Shown here: in pieces, positions 1-8,866 of the stretch
Position numbering within the stretch: the stretch's first letter is position 1
How the letters are laid out: each line of letters opens with the position of its first letter
DNA from: an uncultured Photobacterium sp.
Lineage (GTDB): Bacteria; Pseudomonadota; Gammaproteobacteria; Enterobacterales; Vibrionaceae
DNA: 64,000 bases
Assembly (NCBI RefSeq): GCF_947039875.1
Contig: NZ_CAMRAN010000007.1
Span: forward strand, 1 to 64,000
Reading direction: 5' to 3'
The notes under the pieces: generated by a model
Told to the model about the DNA's origin: nothing
The model's database searches: none
What the model saw: the letters and a program-made list of their open reading frames with translations, nothing else
Made by a program: the position numbers and the translations under genes

Positions 1-82
1 TGAAGCCGGTAGTGAAGCCGGTAGTGAAGCCGGTAGTGAAGCCGGTAGTGAAGCCAGTAGTGAAGCCAGTAGTGAAGCCAGT
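1..82 (+). repeat. 12-bp in-frame tandem repeat in dedD
   Basis: A 12-bp unit, TGAAGCCGGTAG or its variant with CCAG, is repeated about seven times head to tail and encodes Lys-Pro-Val-Val units. The first four copies share one spelling and the later ones carry a G-to-A change. The array continues to the window edge, so its full copy number is unknown. Since 12 bp is a multiple of three, copy changes would lengthen or shorten the linker without breaking the frame. Confidence 0.9.
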
Positions 83-371
83 TGAAAAAACCAAACCAGT
101 TATAAAGAAACCTGCGACAACAAGTTCTGCATGGGTGATTAAAATGGGTACGTTTGGTAATTTTGATAACGCGAATGCTTTGCTTGCAAAACTGCGCTTG
201 AATGGTTATCGAGCACAATTAATCCCACGAAATGCTAAACCTGGTCAATATGTAAAGGTGATTGTGGGTCCTGATGTCTCAAAAGCGAAGCTAACGGGGC
301 AAATTGCAGAATTGAAAAAAATTACTGGTCTAAATGGTAAATTGAACCGATTTGATGCAACAAACCCTTAG
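1..371 (+). CDS. dedD: DedD-like SPOR-domain protein (3' part)
   Basis: The reading frame is open at the left window edge, so only the C-terminal part is seen. About 35 residues of KPVV/KPVE repeat form a low-complexity periplasmic linker. After it comes a SPOR domain, from about 'SAWVIKMGTFGNFDNANALL' to 'KLNRFD', of the type that binds denuded septal peptidoglycan. In gamma-proteobacteria dedD lies directly upstream of cvpA-purF, as here, and that context supports DedD over other SPOR proteins. The GTG codons inside the repeat are not believable starts; the real start and membrane anchor lie outside the window. Confidence 0.85.
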   Translation, partial: KPVVKPVVKPVVKPVVKPVVKPVVKPVEKTKPVIKKPATTSSAWVIKMGTFGNFDNANALLAKLRLNGYRAQLIPRNAKPGQYVKVIVGPDVSKAKLTGQIAELKKITGLNGKLNRFDATNP

Positions 372-385
372 GTAAACGTTTGCGT
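370..385 (+). promoter_or_regulatory. PurR-type operator upstream of cvpA-purF
   Basis: AGGTAAACGTTTGCGT matches the PurR operator consensus ACGCAAACGTTTGCGT well, with the AAACGTTTGCGT part exact. It lies about 50 bp before cvpA, where PurR represses cvpA-purF in enteric bacteria. The adjacent GCGTTTTTT could also help terminate dedD transcripts. Confidence 0.7.
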
Positions 386-435
386 AAGCGTTTTTTCTGT
401 TAGAATACCCATCAACAAAACGAGCAATAACAAAA

Positions 436-927
436 ATGATCTGGATTGATTATGTAATACTGGGCGTGATCTGCTTTTCAGCAATGGTGAGCTTGGTCCG
501 TGGTTTTGTTAAAGAAGCACTGTCATTAGTGATTTGGTTTACTGCGTTTTTTGTCGCAAGTAATTTTTATACTGAATTGGCGGTTTATTTTACTAACTTC
601 AATGACAAAATGTTGCGTAATGGTAGTGCGATTGCCGTGCTGTTTATTGCGACATTGATTGTTGGCGCAGTGGTAAACTATGTTATCGGTCAATTAGTGC
701 AGAAAACAGGTTTGTCTGGCACTGATCGTGTTTTAGGTGTTGTTTTTGGTGCAGTTCGTGGCGTGCTTATTGTGGCCGCAGTATTGTTCTTTATTGATAC
801 CTTTACTGGTTTATCTAGCTCAGAATGGTGGAAAAAATCTGAGTTAATACCTCAATTTGGTGCAGTAATAGAATGGTTCTTCGAATATATCAAAGAAAGC
901 TCTAGCTTTTTACATAGCATTAAATAG
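436..927 (+). CDS. cvpA: CvpA family inner-membrane protein
   Basis: The 163-residue product matches the usual CvpA length (162 in E. coli). It has four hydrophobic segments, at about residues 5-20, 25-47, 60-85 and 100-122, and starts with the family's MIWIDYVI sequence. The family is linked to colicin V export, biofilm formation and envelope stress tolerance; its biochemical role is not settled. It lies 86 bp upstream of purF and shares the PurR-type box at 370-385, the classical cvpA-purF operon. Confidence 0.93.
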   Translation: MIWIDYVILGVICFSAMVSLVRGFVKEALSLVIWFTAFFVASNFYTELAVYFTNFNDKMLRNGSAIAVLFIATLIVGAVVNYVIGQLVQKTGLSGTDRVLGVVFGAVRGVLIVAAVLFFIDTFTGLSSSEWWKKSELIPQFGAVIEWFFEYIKESSSFLHSIK

Positions 928-1013
928 TGCAAGATTAACCGCGGTTGCTGACGCTATTGTTTAAAACGGTAACGTCAGCAGCTGTTATTTTATGCAGAAC
1001 GAGGATTAAGGGA

Positions 1014-2531
1014 ATGTGTGGTATTGTTGGAATCGTGGGATCAACCCCGGTAAACCAGTCTATCTATGATGCACTTACAGTGTTGCAGCATCGCGGCCAA
1101 GATGCTGCTGGTATTTGTACCTTAGAAAGCAATCGTTTCCGTCTGCGTAAAGCGAATGGTTTAGTTCGTGATGTCTTTGAAGCTAAACATATGCAGCGCT
1201 TACAAGGTGATGTGGGTATTGGACATGTGCGTTATCCAACGGCAGGGAGTTCTAGTGTCTCAGAAGCTCAGCCGTTTTATGTGAACTCTCCTTATGGTAT
1301 TTCTTTAGCGCACAACGGTAATTTAACCAATGCTGCGGATATTCGAGAGACCTTATTTGAACAAACCAAGCGTCACGTTAATACAACTTCTGATTCGGAG
1401 ATTTTACTAAATGTGCTTGCCAACCAACTAGCACAGAGTCAAAGCTATCCAATCAGTCCGAATGATATATTTAAAGCTGTAAGCGATGTCCATAGCATAG
1501 TAAAAGGGGCTTATGCCGTTGTTGCTTTAGTTATCGGCCATGGTTTAATTGCCTTTCGTGATCCTAATGGTATTCGGCCATTATGTTTAGGTAAGCGCGA
1601 AGAAAACGGCCAAATAGAGTATATGGTTGCGTCAGAGTCGGTGGCCTTAGATGCGGTTGGTTTTGATTTTATACGTGATGTTTCACCTGGCGAAGCGATT
1701 TATATTACCTTTAATGGTGAGCTTCATACGCAGCAATGTGCACTTAATCCACAGCTTAACCCATGTGTGTTTGAGTTTGTCTATTTTGCACGTCCAGATT
1801 CCTTTATCGATAAAGTGTCGGTTTATGGCGCGCGTTTAGCGATGGGCACTAAGCTAGGCGAAAAAATCAAGCGTGAATGGGCTGATATTGATATTGATGT
1901 TGTGATCCCCATTCCGGAAACCTCATGTGATAGTGCACTGGAAATTGCGCGTACGTTAGATAAACCTTATCGCCAAGGATTTGTTAAAAATAGATATGTT
2001 GGCCGTACGTTTATCATGCCGGGTCAGCAGATGCGTCGTAAATCAGTCCGTCGTAAATTAAATGCGATTCGTTCTGAATTTAGAGATAAAAATGTATTGC
2101 TGGTAGATGACTCAATTGTTCGTGGTACTACGTCTGAGCAGATCATTGAGATGGCGCGTGATGCCGGTGCAAATAAAGTCTATTTAGCGTCAGCGGCGCC
2201 TGAGGTTCGCTTTCCAAACGTCTATGGTATTGATATGCCAAGTGCTAATGAGTTAATTGCGCATGGTCGTGAAGTGGATGAAATTGGTAAATTAATCGGT
2301 GCAGATGGTCTGATTTTCCAAGATTTAACTGATTTAGTGGCAGCGGTAGCTGAAGGTAATCCTGATATTACATTATTTGAAACATCAGTATTTAATGGCA
2401 GTTATGTGACTGGTGATGTTGATCAACACTATCTTGATTACCTTGATGCGTTACGTAATGAAGATTCAAAATTACAGTCTGAATTACAACAAGATTTAGC
2501 AAACCTTGAGCTATATAACGAAGGCATGTAA
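1014..2531 (+). CDS. purF: Amidophosphoribosyltransferase
   Basis: This is the first committed enzyme of purine synthesis; it makes 5-phosphoribosylamine from PRPP and glutamine. The start at 1014 gives MCGIVGIVG, so Cys2 becomes the N-terminal nucleophile of the glutaminase domain after Met removal. A GAGGATTAAGGGA ribosome-binding region precedes it. The 505 residues equal the E. coli length. The glutaminase domain fills roughly the first 235 residues. The PRT domain follows, with the PRPP loop [13 protein letters not shown] at about residues 362-374. An in-frame upstream start at 945 would add 23 residues ahead of the catalytic Cys and is wrong. Confidence 0.98.
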   Translation: MCGIVGIVGSTPVNQSIYDALTVLQHRGQDAAGICTLESNRFRLRKANGLVRDVFEAKHMQRLQGDVGIGHVRYPTAGSSSVSEAQPFYVNSPYGISLAHNGNLTNAADIRETLFEQTKRHVNTTSDSEILLNVLANQLAQSQSYPISPNDIFKAVSDVHSIVKGAYAVVALVIGHGLIAFRDPNGIRPLCLGKREENGQIEYMVASESVALDAVGFDFIRDVSPGEAIYITFNGELHTQQCALNPQLNPCVFEFVYFARPDSFIDKVSVYGARLAMGTKLGEKIKREWADIDIDVVIPIPETSCDSALEIARTLDKPYRQGFVKNRYVGRTFIMPGQQMRRKSVRRKLNAIRSEFRDKNVLLVDDSIVRGTTSEQIIEMARDAGANKVYLASAAPEVRFPNVYGIDMPSANELIAHGREVDEIGKLIGADGLIFQDLTDLVAAVAEGNPDITLFETSVFNGSYVTGDVDQHYLDYLDALRNEDSKLQSELQQDLANLELYNEGM

Positions 2532-2552
2532 TTTTACAGATGAAATAACGCT

Positions 2553-2588
2553 AAAAGCGATGGACTAATATCTGTCGCTTTTTTTTTG
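2553..2588 (+). terminator. Rho-independent terminator of purF
   Basis: An AAGCGA/TCGCTT stem with a loop of about 14 nt is followed by a run of T, 20 bp after the purF stop. Confidence 0.75.
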
Positions 2589-2589
2589 A

Positions 2590-2832
2590 TAAGTAAGTGC
2601 GCAATTAAGTCATGATGCCTTATCTGTCTTTATCTATTGAGACATTCTCGGGTATAAGAGCAGTCAGGTCTTCTTGTGGCTTAATGAACTTGATCACTTC
2701 ATCATAGATTGTGATTTATAAGAAAAAATAGAGGGGAGTCGGTTGATATTGGTTTTATGGCGAAGATTACTTGGAAAATGGAAATGCCGCTCCTAATTTA
2801 TTTGGCGGCATTTTTTCTTTGTTTGGGACTAA
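2590..2832. other. Intergenic region with tiny ORF and orphan terminator
   Basis: No conventional gene lies between purF and the LysR gene. The region holds a possible 17-codon ORF at 2743-2796, starting TTG behind a GAGGGGAG ribosome-binding site (2731-2738) and reading MILVLWRRLLGKWKCRS. Directly over its end is a terminator hairpin whose T-run belongs to the + strand. A short + strand transcript, coding or a small RNA, would explain both; no clear sigma70 promoter was found. Confidence 0.35.
2784..2818 (+). terminator. Terminator hairpin with + strand T-run
   Basis: ATGCCGC and GCGGCAT pair around a loop of about 15 nt and are followed by TTTTTTC. The T-run is on the + strand although the purF transcript already has its own terminator 200 bp upstream, which hints at a separate short transcript. 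Confidence 0.6.
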
Positions 2833-3717
2833 TTAGTGTTTTTCAAGGTCAAAGTAATGACTTGCAAAATCAATAAATAGACGTAGTTTTTCTGGTTGGT
2901 AATCACGGTGGTTATAAATCAAATATACGTCACGTGGGTTAGCTGACCAGTTTTTAAGTACCTGTACCACATCACCTGCTGCAATGTATTTTTCTAACAT
3001 TACGTTTGGCATTAGTGTAATACCTAGGCCTGCACTACATGCTTTACGAATGACATTGAGTTCACTTGCTTCAAAGCGTGCGCGTTCGTTAATTGTAACT
3101 GTTTCGCCATTTTGGTTGGTTAAGCGCCAGCGTAACAGCGGATTACCTTTTAATAGCGTATGTTCATGCAGATCCTGAGCATGCTTAGGTTCTGGGTTCT
3201 TCTTAAGATAATCAGGACTTGCGACTAGAATATCTTTTACTTCGTTAATGCGACGTGCAATAAGGGTTGAATCGCGTTGAGGGCCAACCCGGAACATAAC
3301 ATCCCAGTCGGTTGGATCAAGTTGATCGGGTTCATTGCTCATAAATAACTGAATACTGATCGCTGGATGTTCCTGCATAAATGCAGTTAACAATGGCTGT
3401 AGCATTACCTTGGTGATATTGGCTGGTGCAGCAATGCGTAGTTTACCTGCTGCGCCTTTGCACTCTTCACTGATATGCTCTGTAGTATCAAGTAACTGTT
3501 GTAATAGTGGCGCACAGTCATGATAAAACTTCTGACCAGCTTCAGTCAGCGACAATTTACGAGCATGACGATTCAAAAGGCGAATGTTAAGGCCTTCTTC
3601 AAGTGCTTGGATGCGACGAGTTAGCGTCGCAACGGGAACCTGTGTCTTGCGTGATGCAGCTGTATAACTACCATTTTCCACAACCATGCGGAATAGGTTT
3701 AGATCGTCAAGTTTCAT
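2833..3717 (-). CDS. LysR family transcriptional regulator
   Basis: The N-terminal winged helix-turn-helix (about residues 1-60, MKLDDLNLFRMVVENGSYTA onward) is of the LysR type. The effector-binding domain follows at about residues 88-290 (KLRIAAPANI onward). The 294-residue length is usual for the family. The start at 3717 is chosen because LysR proteins begin a few residues before the HTH; an in-frame start at 3762 would add 15 unusual residues. Helix sequence and length fit the large group related to LeuO/DsdC/AaeR-type regulators, but the target and ligand cannot be read. It converges on purF and is divergent from the rssB-like gene. Confidence 0.9.
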   Translation of the reverse strand: MKLDDLNLFRMVVENGSYTAASRKTQVPVATLTRRIQALEEGLNIRLLNRHARKLSLTEAGQKFYHDCAPLLQQLLDTTEHISEECKGAAGKLRIAAPANITKVMLQPLLTAFMQEHPAISIQLFMSNEPDQLDPTDWDVMFRVGPQRDSTLIARRINEVKDILVASPDYLKKNPEPKHAQDLHEHTLLKGNPLLRWRLTNQNGETVTINERARFEASELNVIRKACSAGLGITLMPNVMLEKYIAAGDVVQVLKNWSANPRDVYLIYNHRDYQPEKLRLFIDFASHYFDLEKH

Positions 3718-4043
3718 ATCAAAGTCATTTGTGAAAACTGATAATGGGTAATTGTATAACAAAACGAGTCAAAATCACCCCCTTTTGTTATGTATTTTAA
3801 ATAAAAATATGTTATGCGCTATGTTTATTGATCTGAGATGGATTTTTATGAATTTTTCAAAGTTTTAACATCTCTATGTTTGAGGGTTAAATATAAACAG
3901 TTATGAGCAATTAATTTATTCTCTATACTTAGTGATAGCACATGCGTGAAATATATCCATATAATAAAATTTGGTGATCGTAATTGGTATTGCTAAATTT
4001 AGCTTATACACTCATAGACGTAGTCATGAAAAAGGAGAGACTT
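3718..4043. other. Divergent regulatory region lysR/rssB
   Basis: This stretch is strongly AT-rich, with no ORF or tRNA, and presumably holds the divergent promoters of the LysR gene and the rssB-like gene. No clear operator was recognised. Confidence 0.4.
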
Positions 4044-5093
4044 TTGCTTAAAGGGAAAAACATACTTATCGTAGAAGATGATCCTGTGTTTCGCACCATG
4101 CTTGTTGGTTTTTTAAATAGCCAAGGCTGCCACGTGAGAGAAGCAGAAGATGGCTTAATTGGGCTAAGAGCTCTAAAAGATGAGATTCCAGATATACTAT
4201 TATGTGATTTGTCGATGCCAGTCATGACGGGAATGGAGTTTGTTGAAGAAGTTGCACTGCAATATCCAATGATACCCGTAATTGTCATTTCGGGTACTGG
4301 CAACATGACTGATGTCGCTCAAGCATTACGGTTAGGGGTTAAAGATTTTTTAATTAAACCTATTGATAATATTATGATGCTGAAGTCATCTATTGTGTCA
4401 GCATTAAAAATGCAAGATAGTGCGAGACAAAAACAGCAAGATTTTTCTCAGCGTTGGGTTGTCGGTGGCGATGATTCGGGTTTAGTTGAAGAAGAATTAC
4501 AATGGCATATTTCAGAATTAAAAAATAACCCTCAGGCTGCCCGTGAATTATTAATGGGGTTAATGCCGGACCTTCAATCTCGCTGCGGACGCTGGAAGCT
4601 AAGTTATCGGGCGTTACAAGCAGCAGAGATCTCGCCTGTCATCTTTGATTATATCTGGTTAATTGACGGTCAACTGGCATTCTATATGGTAGATACCAGT
4701 TCTGGCGGTGAAAATAGCACGGCAACGGCATTATTAATTAGGGCATGTTTTAACGATTTTTTACGCCAGCAAGGCAATTATCTAAGTAGTGTACAGCACT
4801 TAGTGACTCAAATTGAATTAGGTTTACAGTACTCTGGTTATGCGACGCCAGTAAAAGGCCTATTTGGTGTGTTCAATTTAGCAGAGAAACAATTGCATCT
4901 TATTGCGGCAGGGCTTGGTGGAAAGTTACAAGTGGGTGAGCAGTGTGCAATGATAACCGCAGGGCAGTGGTTAGGTGATCGAGCCTGTGATAATCCACTT
5001 GCTATTTTACCTATGTCTGATCTTGGGGGACGATTATCTCTTTGTGATATTGAACATGCTAATTTTAGTGTTAATTTCGAGACGGTTATATAA
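4044..5093 (+). CDS. rssB: RssB-like response regulator with PP2C-like domain
   Basis: The receiver domain covers about residues 5-120: KNILIVEDDPVF acidic pocket, phospho-acceptor Asp55 in LLCDLSMPVMTG, and the conserved Lys in FLIKPI. The C-terminal half resembles the catalytically inactive PP2C-like domain of RssB, the adaptor that delivers sigma S to ClpXP. I chose the TTG at 4044 because AGGAG lies 6 nt upstream (4033-4037); an ATG at 4026 and a longer start at 3984 lack a ribosome-binding site. The resulting 349 residues compare with 337 in E. coli. If correct, its protease partner ClpXP is encoded 6 kb away in the same window. Confidence 0.8.
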   Translation: MLKGKNILIVEDDPVFRTMLVGFLNSQGCHVREAEDGLIGLRALKDEIPDILLCDLSMPVMTGMEFVEEVALQYPMIPVIVISGTGNMTDVAQALRLGVKDFLIKPIDNIMMLKSSIVSALKMQDSARQKQQDFSQRWVVGGDDSGLVEEELQWHISELKNNPQAARELLMGLMPDLQSRCGRWKLSYRALQAAEISPVIFDYIWLIDGQLAFYMVDTSSGGENSTATALLIRACFNDFLRQQGNYLSSVQHLVTQIELGLQYSGYATPVKGLFGVFNLAEKQLHLIAAGLGGKLQVGEQCAMITAGQWLGDRACDNPLAILPMSDLGGRLSLCDIEHANFSVNFETVI

Positions 5094-5113
5094 TCTTATA
5101 ATATTGAAATACA

Positions 5114-5147
5114 AAAAAGGGAGATGCATCGCTGCATCTCCCTTTTT
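5114..5147. terminator. Bidirectional terminator between rssB and peptide transporter
   Basis: A perfect 15-bp stem, AAAAAGGGAGATGCA with its complement around a TCGC loop, has A and T tracts on both sides. It serves the convergent rssB-like and transporter genes. Confidence 0.88.
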
Positions 5148-5161
5148 ATTTTATATCACAA

Positions 5162-6553
5162 TTAAGCATTAGCTGGTTGTGGTTTTGTCTCGCTGTCATT
5201 ATCCACTGCGTCTTCTGCACCGTGCATCCACGAGATTAGCTTGTTAGAGAATAACAATAGTAATACGCCTGCAACAACCGCAGTGATCGCAATACCAGAG
5301 AAGATTGCTAATGGACCTGCTTGACCGATACTTGCACCAACAACACCTGCGATGTAGTTTGCGATTGCGTTAGCACCAAACCATGCCCCCATCATTAATG
5401 ATGCTAGGCGTAATGGCGCTAATTTAGTTACCATTGATAGACCAATTGGTGATAGACATAACTCACCAATAGTATGGAAGAAGTAAGCACCGACCAGCCA
5501 CATCATTGATGTTTTTACGGTTACATCACCATTTTGTTCTAGTGCAGCACCGATCATACAAGCAAAGCCCAGTGCAAGAGAGAACATTGCTAACGCGAAT
5601 TTAACCGGTGAATTCGGTTCACTTTTCCCCATTTTAACCCATAGCGCAGCAAGAAGCGGTGCACATAGAATAATGAAGAATGGATTCAGTGATTGGAACC
5701 ATGCTGCTGGTACTTCAAAGTTACCAATCATACGGTCAGTATATTCTTGAGAATAAATATTCATCAGGCCGCCAGCTTGTTCAAAGCCAGCCCAGAATAC
5801 GATAACAAAAGTACACATCACTAAAATTACTTTTAAACGATCACGTTCAATTTTCGTCAGTGGTTCTTTTTTACCACTTGCATTTTTTGCTGCGTCGCGT
5901 ACGGCTGCTGGTACCGTACCGATATCGCCTAAATAGCGTTGAGCAAAGAAAACTTGAATTAATAAACTCATTAGCATACCGATGCCTGCGCATAGGAAGC
6001 CTGCTTTCCAGCCATAGACAGCAGATGCTGTACCTGCAATAACACCCGCAAGTAATGAACCAATATTGATACCCATGTAGAAAATAGTGAAAGCACCGTC
6101 ACGACGGTTATCTCCTTCAGAATATAAGTCACCGACCATAGTTGAAATATTGGGTTTAAATAGACCGTTACCTACAATAAGGAATGCCAAGCCGATGTAG
6201 AAAGTAGTAACGGCATGGGGATCAACCACACTATGCGGTAAGGCTAGTGTAAATTGACCAATAGCCATTAATACGCCGCCAATAATAATGGAGCGACGTT
6301 GACCTAAAATGTTGTCGGCAATCCAACCACCAATAAGAGGAGTAAAGTAAACTAAGCCAGTGTAGATACCGTATAAGTTAAGCGCTTCTTCTGTGGTCCA
6401 CCCAAGACCACCATTAATGGTTTTATCTGTTAGATATAAAACCAGAATTGCTCGCATAGCGTAATAAGAAAAGCGTTCCCATAGCTCTGTTCCAAATAAA
6501 AGGAACAAGCCTTTTGGGTGGCCCAGGAGGGTACCACTACTATTATGACTCAT
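5162..6553 (-). CDS. POT/PTR family proton-coupled peptide transporter
   Basis: This 463-residue inner-membrane protein of the POT (PTR2) branch of the MFS carries the family signature ELWERFSYYAMR (ExxERFxYY) near residues 23-34. The first-half signature around GGWIADNILGQRRSI is also present, and the protein has about 12-14 membrane segments. Family members import di- and tripeptides with protons. E. coli relatives are DtpA-DtpD; which one this corresponds to cannot be decided by eye. It is transcribed alone, with a long AT-rich upstream region. Confidence 0.93.
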   Translation of the reverse strand: MSHNSSGTLLGHPKGLFLLFGTELWERFSYYAMRAILVLYLTDKTINGGLGWTTEEALNLYGIYTGLVYFTPLIGGWIADNILGQRRSIIIGGVLMAIGQFTLALPHSVVDPHAVTTFYIGLAFLIVGNGLFKPNISTMVGDLYSEGDNRRDGAFTIFYMGINIGSLLAGVIAGTASAVYGWKAGFLCAGIGMLMSLLIQVFFAQRYLGDIGTVPAAVRDAAKNASGKKEPLTKIERDRLKVILVMCTFVIVFWAGFEQAGGLMNIYSQEYTDRMIGNFEVPAAWFQSLNPFFIILCAPLLAALWVKMGKSEPNSPVKFALAMFSLALGFACMIGAALEQNGDVTVKTSMMWLVGAYFFHTIGELCLSPIGLSMVTKLAPLRLASLMMGAWFGANAIANYIAGVVGASIGQAGPLAIFSGIAITAVVAGVLLLLFSNKLISWMHGAEDAVDNDSETKPQPANA

Positions 6554-7002
6554 AGGATTCTCTATTTTATTTTAATTAGTGTGTGTTTGCTCATTCATGT
6601 AGGTTTATAAAGCACAATATATTTAACTGCAAGTTTTTACATTTAACAAACAATGATAAAACATTATAAACATCTGATAAATAAGTAATTGTGTATTTAA
6701 CGTCCAGTTATGAAAAATCAAATTTCATTCTGTAAAGCTATATCTTACACTATTCTATAATTGAGAATTAGTTTTTTGTATTGTTTTCACGGTTCGTACT
6801 GGTTGGTTATATCATCAGTTGAGAATATTCATATATGTTACAATTGAGAAGGTAAATATTAGCTAATAATATCGTATTAGTATGTCAATATAGAATATAA
6901 ATGCAGTGAGTTACCTCCTTAAATAGAGCTAATGATGATAGATGTAAATCAGTATTAATTTTGGTATATACTAATGAAAGTTAACATTTTATTGGGGGGA
7001 TA
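6554..7002. other. Divergent intergenic region, peptide transporter/rfaH
   Basis: 449 bp of AT-rich DNA without a credible gene. The heptamer TTGAGAA occurs three times on the + strand, at 6761, 6819 and 6844; the last two are 25 bp apart. rfaH has a GGGGGGA ribosome-binding site just before its ATG. Confidence 0.4.
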
Positions 7003-7506
7003 ATGAAAGATTGGTATCTACTTTATTGTAAGCGTAGTGAACAAGAACGCGCAGTGATAAATCTTGATCGTCAAGGGGCTGAATGTTATTACCCTCAGGT
7101 TGTGGTAGAAAAAATTGTTCGTGGTAAACGTTGTGAATGCTATGAGCCGTTATTCCCAAGCTATGTTTTTGTTACTTTTGATCCTGAACAATTAAGTTTT
7201 ACTACGGTACGCTCAACGCGTGGGGTCGCAGATTTTATTCGTCAGGGAGCAATGCCTCAAATTGTTAGTGAAGAGCTTGTTTATAATTTGATGCTCAATG
7301 AAGATAATGATTCATATAAAGATATGTTTGAATCATTACCTCAGCAAGGGGATAAATTAATCTTAGAGCAAGGTAAATTTAAAGGTCTTGATGCTATTTA
7401 TCATGAGCCGGATGGTGAAAAACGCTCATTTATGCTGATTAATTTGCTGGGTAAACAAGTAAAAGTCAGTATAGAAAATACCGACTTAGTGAAAAAAAAA
7501 TATTAA
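7003..7506 (+). CDS. rfaH: Transcription antitermination factor RfaH
   Basis: This is the specialised NusG paralogue that binds RNA polymerase paused at ops sites and lets it read long operons such as LPS core, capsule and secretion genes. The 167-residue protein starts MKDWYLLYCKRSEQERA, close to the E. coli start. It has the NGN domain (about 1-100) and a C-terminal KOW-like domain (about 115-163) that in RfaH can switch fold. A strong purine-rich ribosome-binding site precedes the ATG. A terminator shared with folD follows directly. Confidence 0.95.
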   Translation: MKDWYLLYCKRSEQERAVINLDRQGAECYYPQVVVEKIVRGKRCECYEPLFPSYVFVTFDPEQLSFTTVRSTRGVADFIRQGAMPQIVSEELVYNLMLNEDNDSYKDMFESLPQQGDKLILEQGKFKGLDAIYHEPDGEKRSFMLINLLGKQVKVSIENTDLVKKKY

Positions 7507-7514
7507 CAGCAACA

Positions 7515-7544
7515 AAAAAGCGAGTATGTTGCTACTCGCTTTTT
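7515..7544. terminator. Bidirectional terminator between rfaH and folD
   Basis: A 12-bp stem, AAAAAGCGAGTA with its complement around TGTTGC, is flanked by A and T tracts and lies between convergent genes. Confidence 0.88.
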
Positions 7545-7582
7545 GTATATCCCATTATTCGCACTATTCTTTGTGCATATGT

Positions 7583-8440
7583 TTACGCTGAATGATATTG
7601 TTCACAGGCTAGCAATGTATTCTCAATTAAGGTTGCTACCGTCATTGGTCCTACACCGCCAGGGACTGGAGTTATATGCTTTGCACGCTGACAAGCGACA
7701 TCAAATTCAACATCACCACATAACTTGCCATTTTCAAGGCGATTAATACCTACATCAATGACTGTTGCGCCAGGTTTAATCCAATCTCCAGGAATGAAAT
7801 TAGGTTTACCGACTGCAACTACTAAAATATCAGCTTGATGAATATGGCCTTCAAGATCTTGTGTAAAACGATGGCAAGTTGTTGTTGTTGCACCTGCCAG
7901 CAAAAGCTCTAATGTCATTGGACGTCCAACAATGTTCGATGCACCGACAATTACTGCATGCTTACCACGTACTTCTATATTGTAACGCTCTAATAACGTA
8001 ATAATCCCTTTTGGCGTACATGAGCGTAATTTAGGAATACGCTGGCTAAGACGGCCGACATTATAAGGGTGGAAGCCATCAACATCCTTTTCTGGATCGA
8101 TGCGTTCAAGAATTCGTGTGCTATCCATACCCGCAGGTAGCGGTAATTGCACGAGAATACCGTCCATTGTGGGGTCTTGATTGAGTTCATCAATCAAATC
8201 GAGTAATTGCTGCTCAGATGCTGTGCTGGGTAAATCGTATGATTTTGAAATAAAGCCAACTTCTTCACACGCTTTGCGTTTACTACCAACGTAAATCTGC
8301 GAGGCAGGATCTTGACCTACGAGAACAACCGCTAACCCAGGTGCGCGTAATCCGGCATCGGTGCGAGCTTTGACTCTTGCAGCAACTTCTTGTCGTACAG
8401 TTTGGGATATGATTTTCCCATCAATAATTTGAGCGCTCAT
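7583..8440 (-). CDS. folD: Bifunctional methylene-THF dehydrogenase/cyclohydrolase
   Basis: FolD interconverts 5,10-methylene-, methenyl- and 10-formyl-tetrahydrofolate, supplying one-carbon units for purines. The 285-residue length and [11 protein letters not shown] start match the family (288 in E. coli). Seen are the active-site region with [13 protein letters not shown] (catalytic Lys in the first domain), VQLPLP, the NADP-binding [10 protein letters not shown] and the end motif [12 protein letters not shown] PurR-type palindrome lies 72 bp upstream of the start, consistent with co-regulation with purF. Confidence 0.97.
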   Translation of the reverse strand: MSAQIIDGKIISQTVRQEVAARVKARTDAGLRAPGLAVVLVGQDPASQIYVGSKRKACEEVGFISKSYDLPSTASEQQLLDLIDELNQDPTMDGILVQLPLPAGMDSTRILERIDPEKDVDGFHPYNVGRLSQRIPKLRSCTPKGIITLLERYNIEVRGKHAVIVGASNIVGRPMTLELLLAGATTTTCHRFTQDLEGHIHQADILVVAVGKPNFIPGDWIKPGATVIDVGINRLENGKLCGDVEFDVACQRAKHITPVPGGVGPMTVATLIENTLLACEQYHSA

Positions 8441-8511
8441 GGTGATCCTTTGTTGTGTTGGTTAACGTATCAACGCTGATATTGTGGCAGATTACAAATG
8501 TAATTACCATT

Positions 8512-8527
8512 AAGCAAACGTTTGCTA
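8512..8527. promoter_or_regulatory. PurR-type operator upstream of folD
   Basis: AAGCAAACGTTTGCTA contains the perfect 12-bp palindrome GCAAACGTTTGC, the core of the PurR operator. It lies 72 bp before the folD start on the folD side of the divergent region. Confidence 0.75.
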
Positions 8528-8789
8528 TTTGATAATATATTGAAATTGAATCAAGAATTAAGGTAAGAGTAGAAAATGACGAATAAAAAGAATGTTGCCG
8601 AAAGAAATTATCAGTAGGGAAGAGGAGGAATGTTTGACGTGGTTTGCTTGAAATATTTGCTTAAATAGGGTGTTTTTGTTGTATATTTAACCAGTTAGCC
8701 ATTTGATATCGGAAAAATAGAGTAAAGGGATTGACCTTACCTTACAGCTACGTATAATCCTGCCTCGTAGCTCCTTGCTACACAATGAT
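8528..8789. other. Intergenic region folD/tRNA-Arg
   Basis: No gene is seen between the folD operator and the tRNA. The right part holds the tRNA promoter described separately; the rest is unremarkable AT-rich DNA. Confidence 0.4.
8731..8758 (+). promoter_or_regulatory. Sigma70 promoter of tRNA-Arg
   Basis: TTGACC (8731-8736) and a perfect TATAAT (8753-8758) are separated by 16 bp. A GC-rich discriminator follows (cctgcctcg), as is typical for stringently controlled stable RNA promoters. The mature tRNA starts 31 bp after the -10 box. Confidence 0.85.
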
Positions 8790-8866
8790 GCGCCCTTAGC
8801 TCAGCTGGATAGAGCACGTCCCTTCTAAGGATGTGGTCGCAGGTTCGAATCCTGCAGGGCGTACCA
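8790..8866 (+). tRNA. argU: tRNA-Arg(UCU)
   Basis: A full cloverleaf of 77 nt can be drawn. It has acceptor GCGCCCT with AGGGCGT (terminal G-U), D arm TAGCTCAGCTGGATAGAGC, anticodon loop CTTCTAA with anticodon TCT, T arm GCAGGTTCGAATCCTGC and an encoded ACCA end. It reads AGA codons and resembles E. coli argU. No integrase or att duplication is seen next to it, although argU is a common island target. Confidence 0.97.

Noticed and set aside
1..82. CRISPR-like array at the window start
   Set aside because: The units are 12 bp, contiguous without spacers, and in frame with a SPOR protein; it is a coding tandem repeat.
8790..8866. argU as attachment site of an island
   Set aside because: No integrase, no partial tRNA duplicate and no foreign-looking DNA are found near it; the genes on both sides are core.
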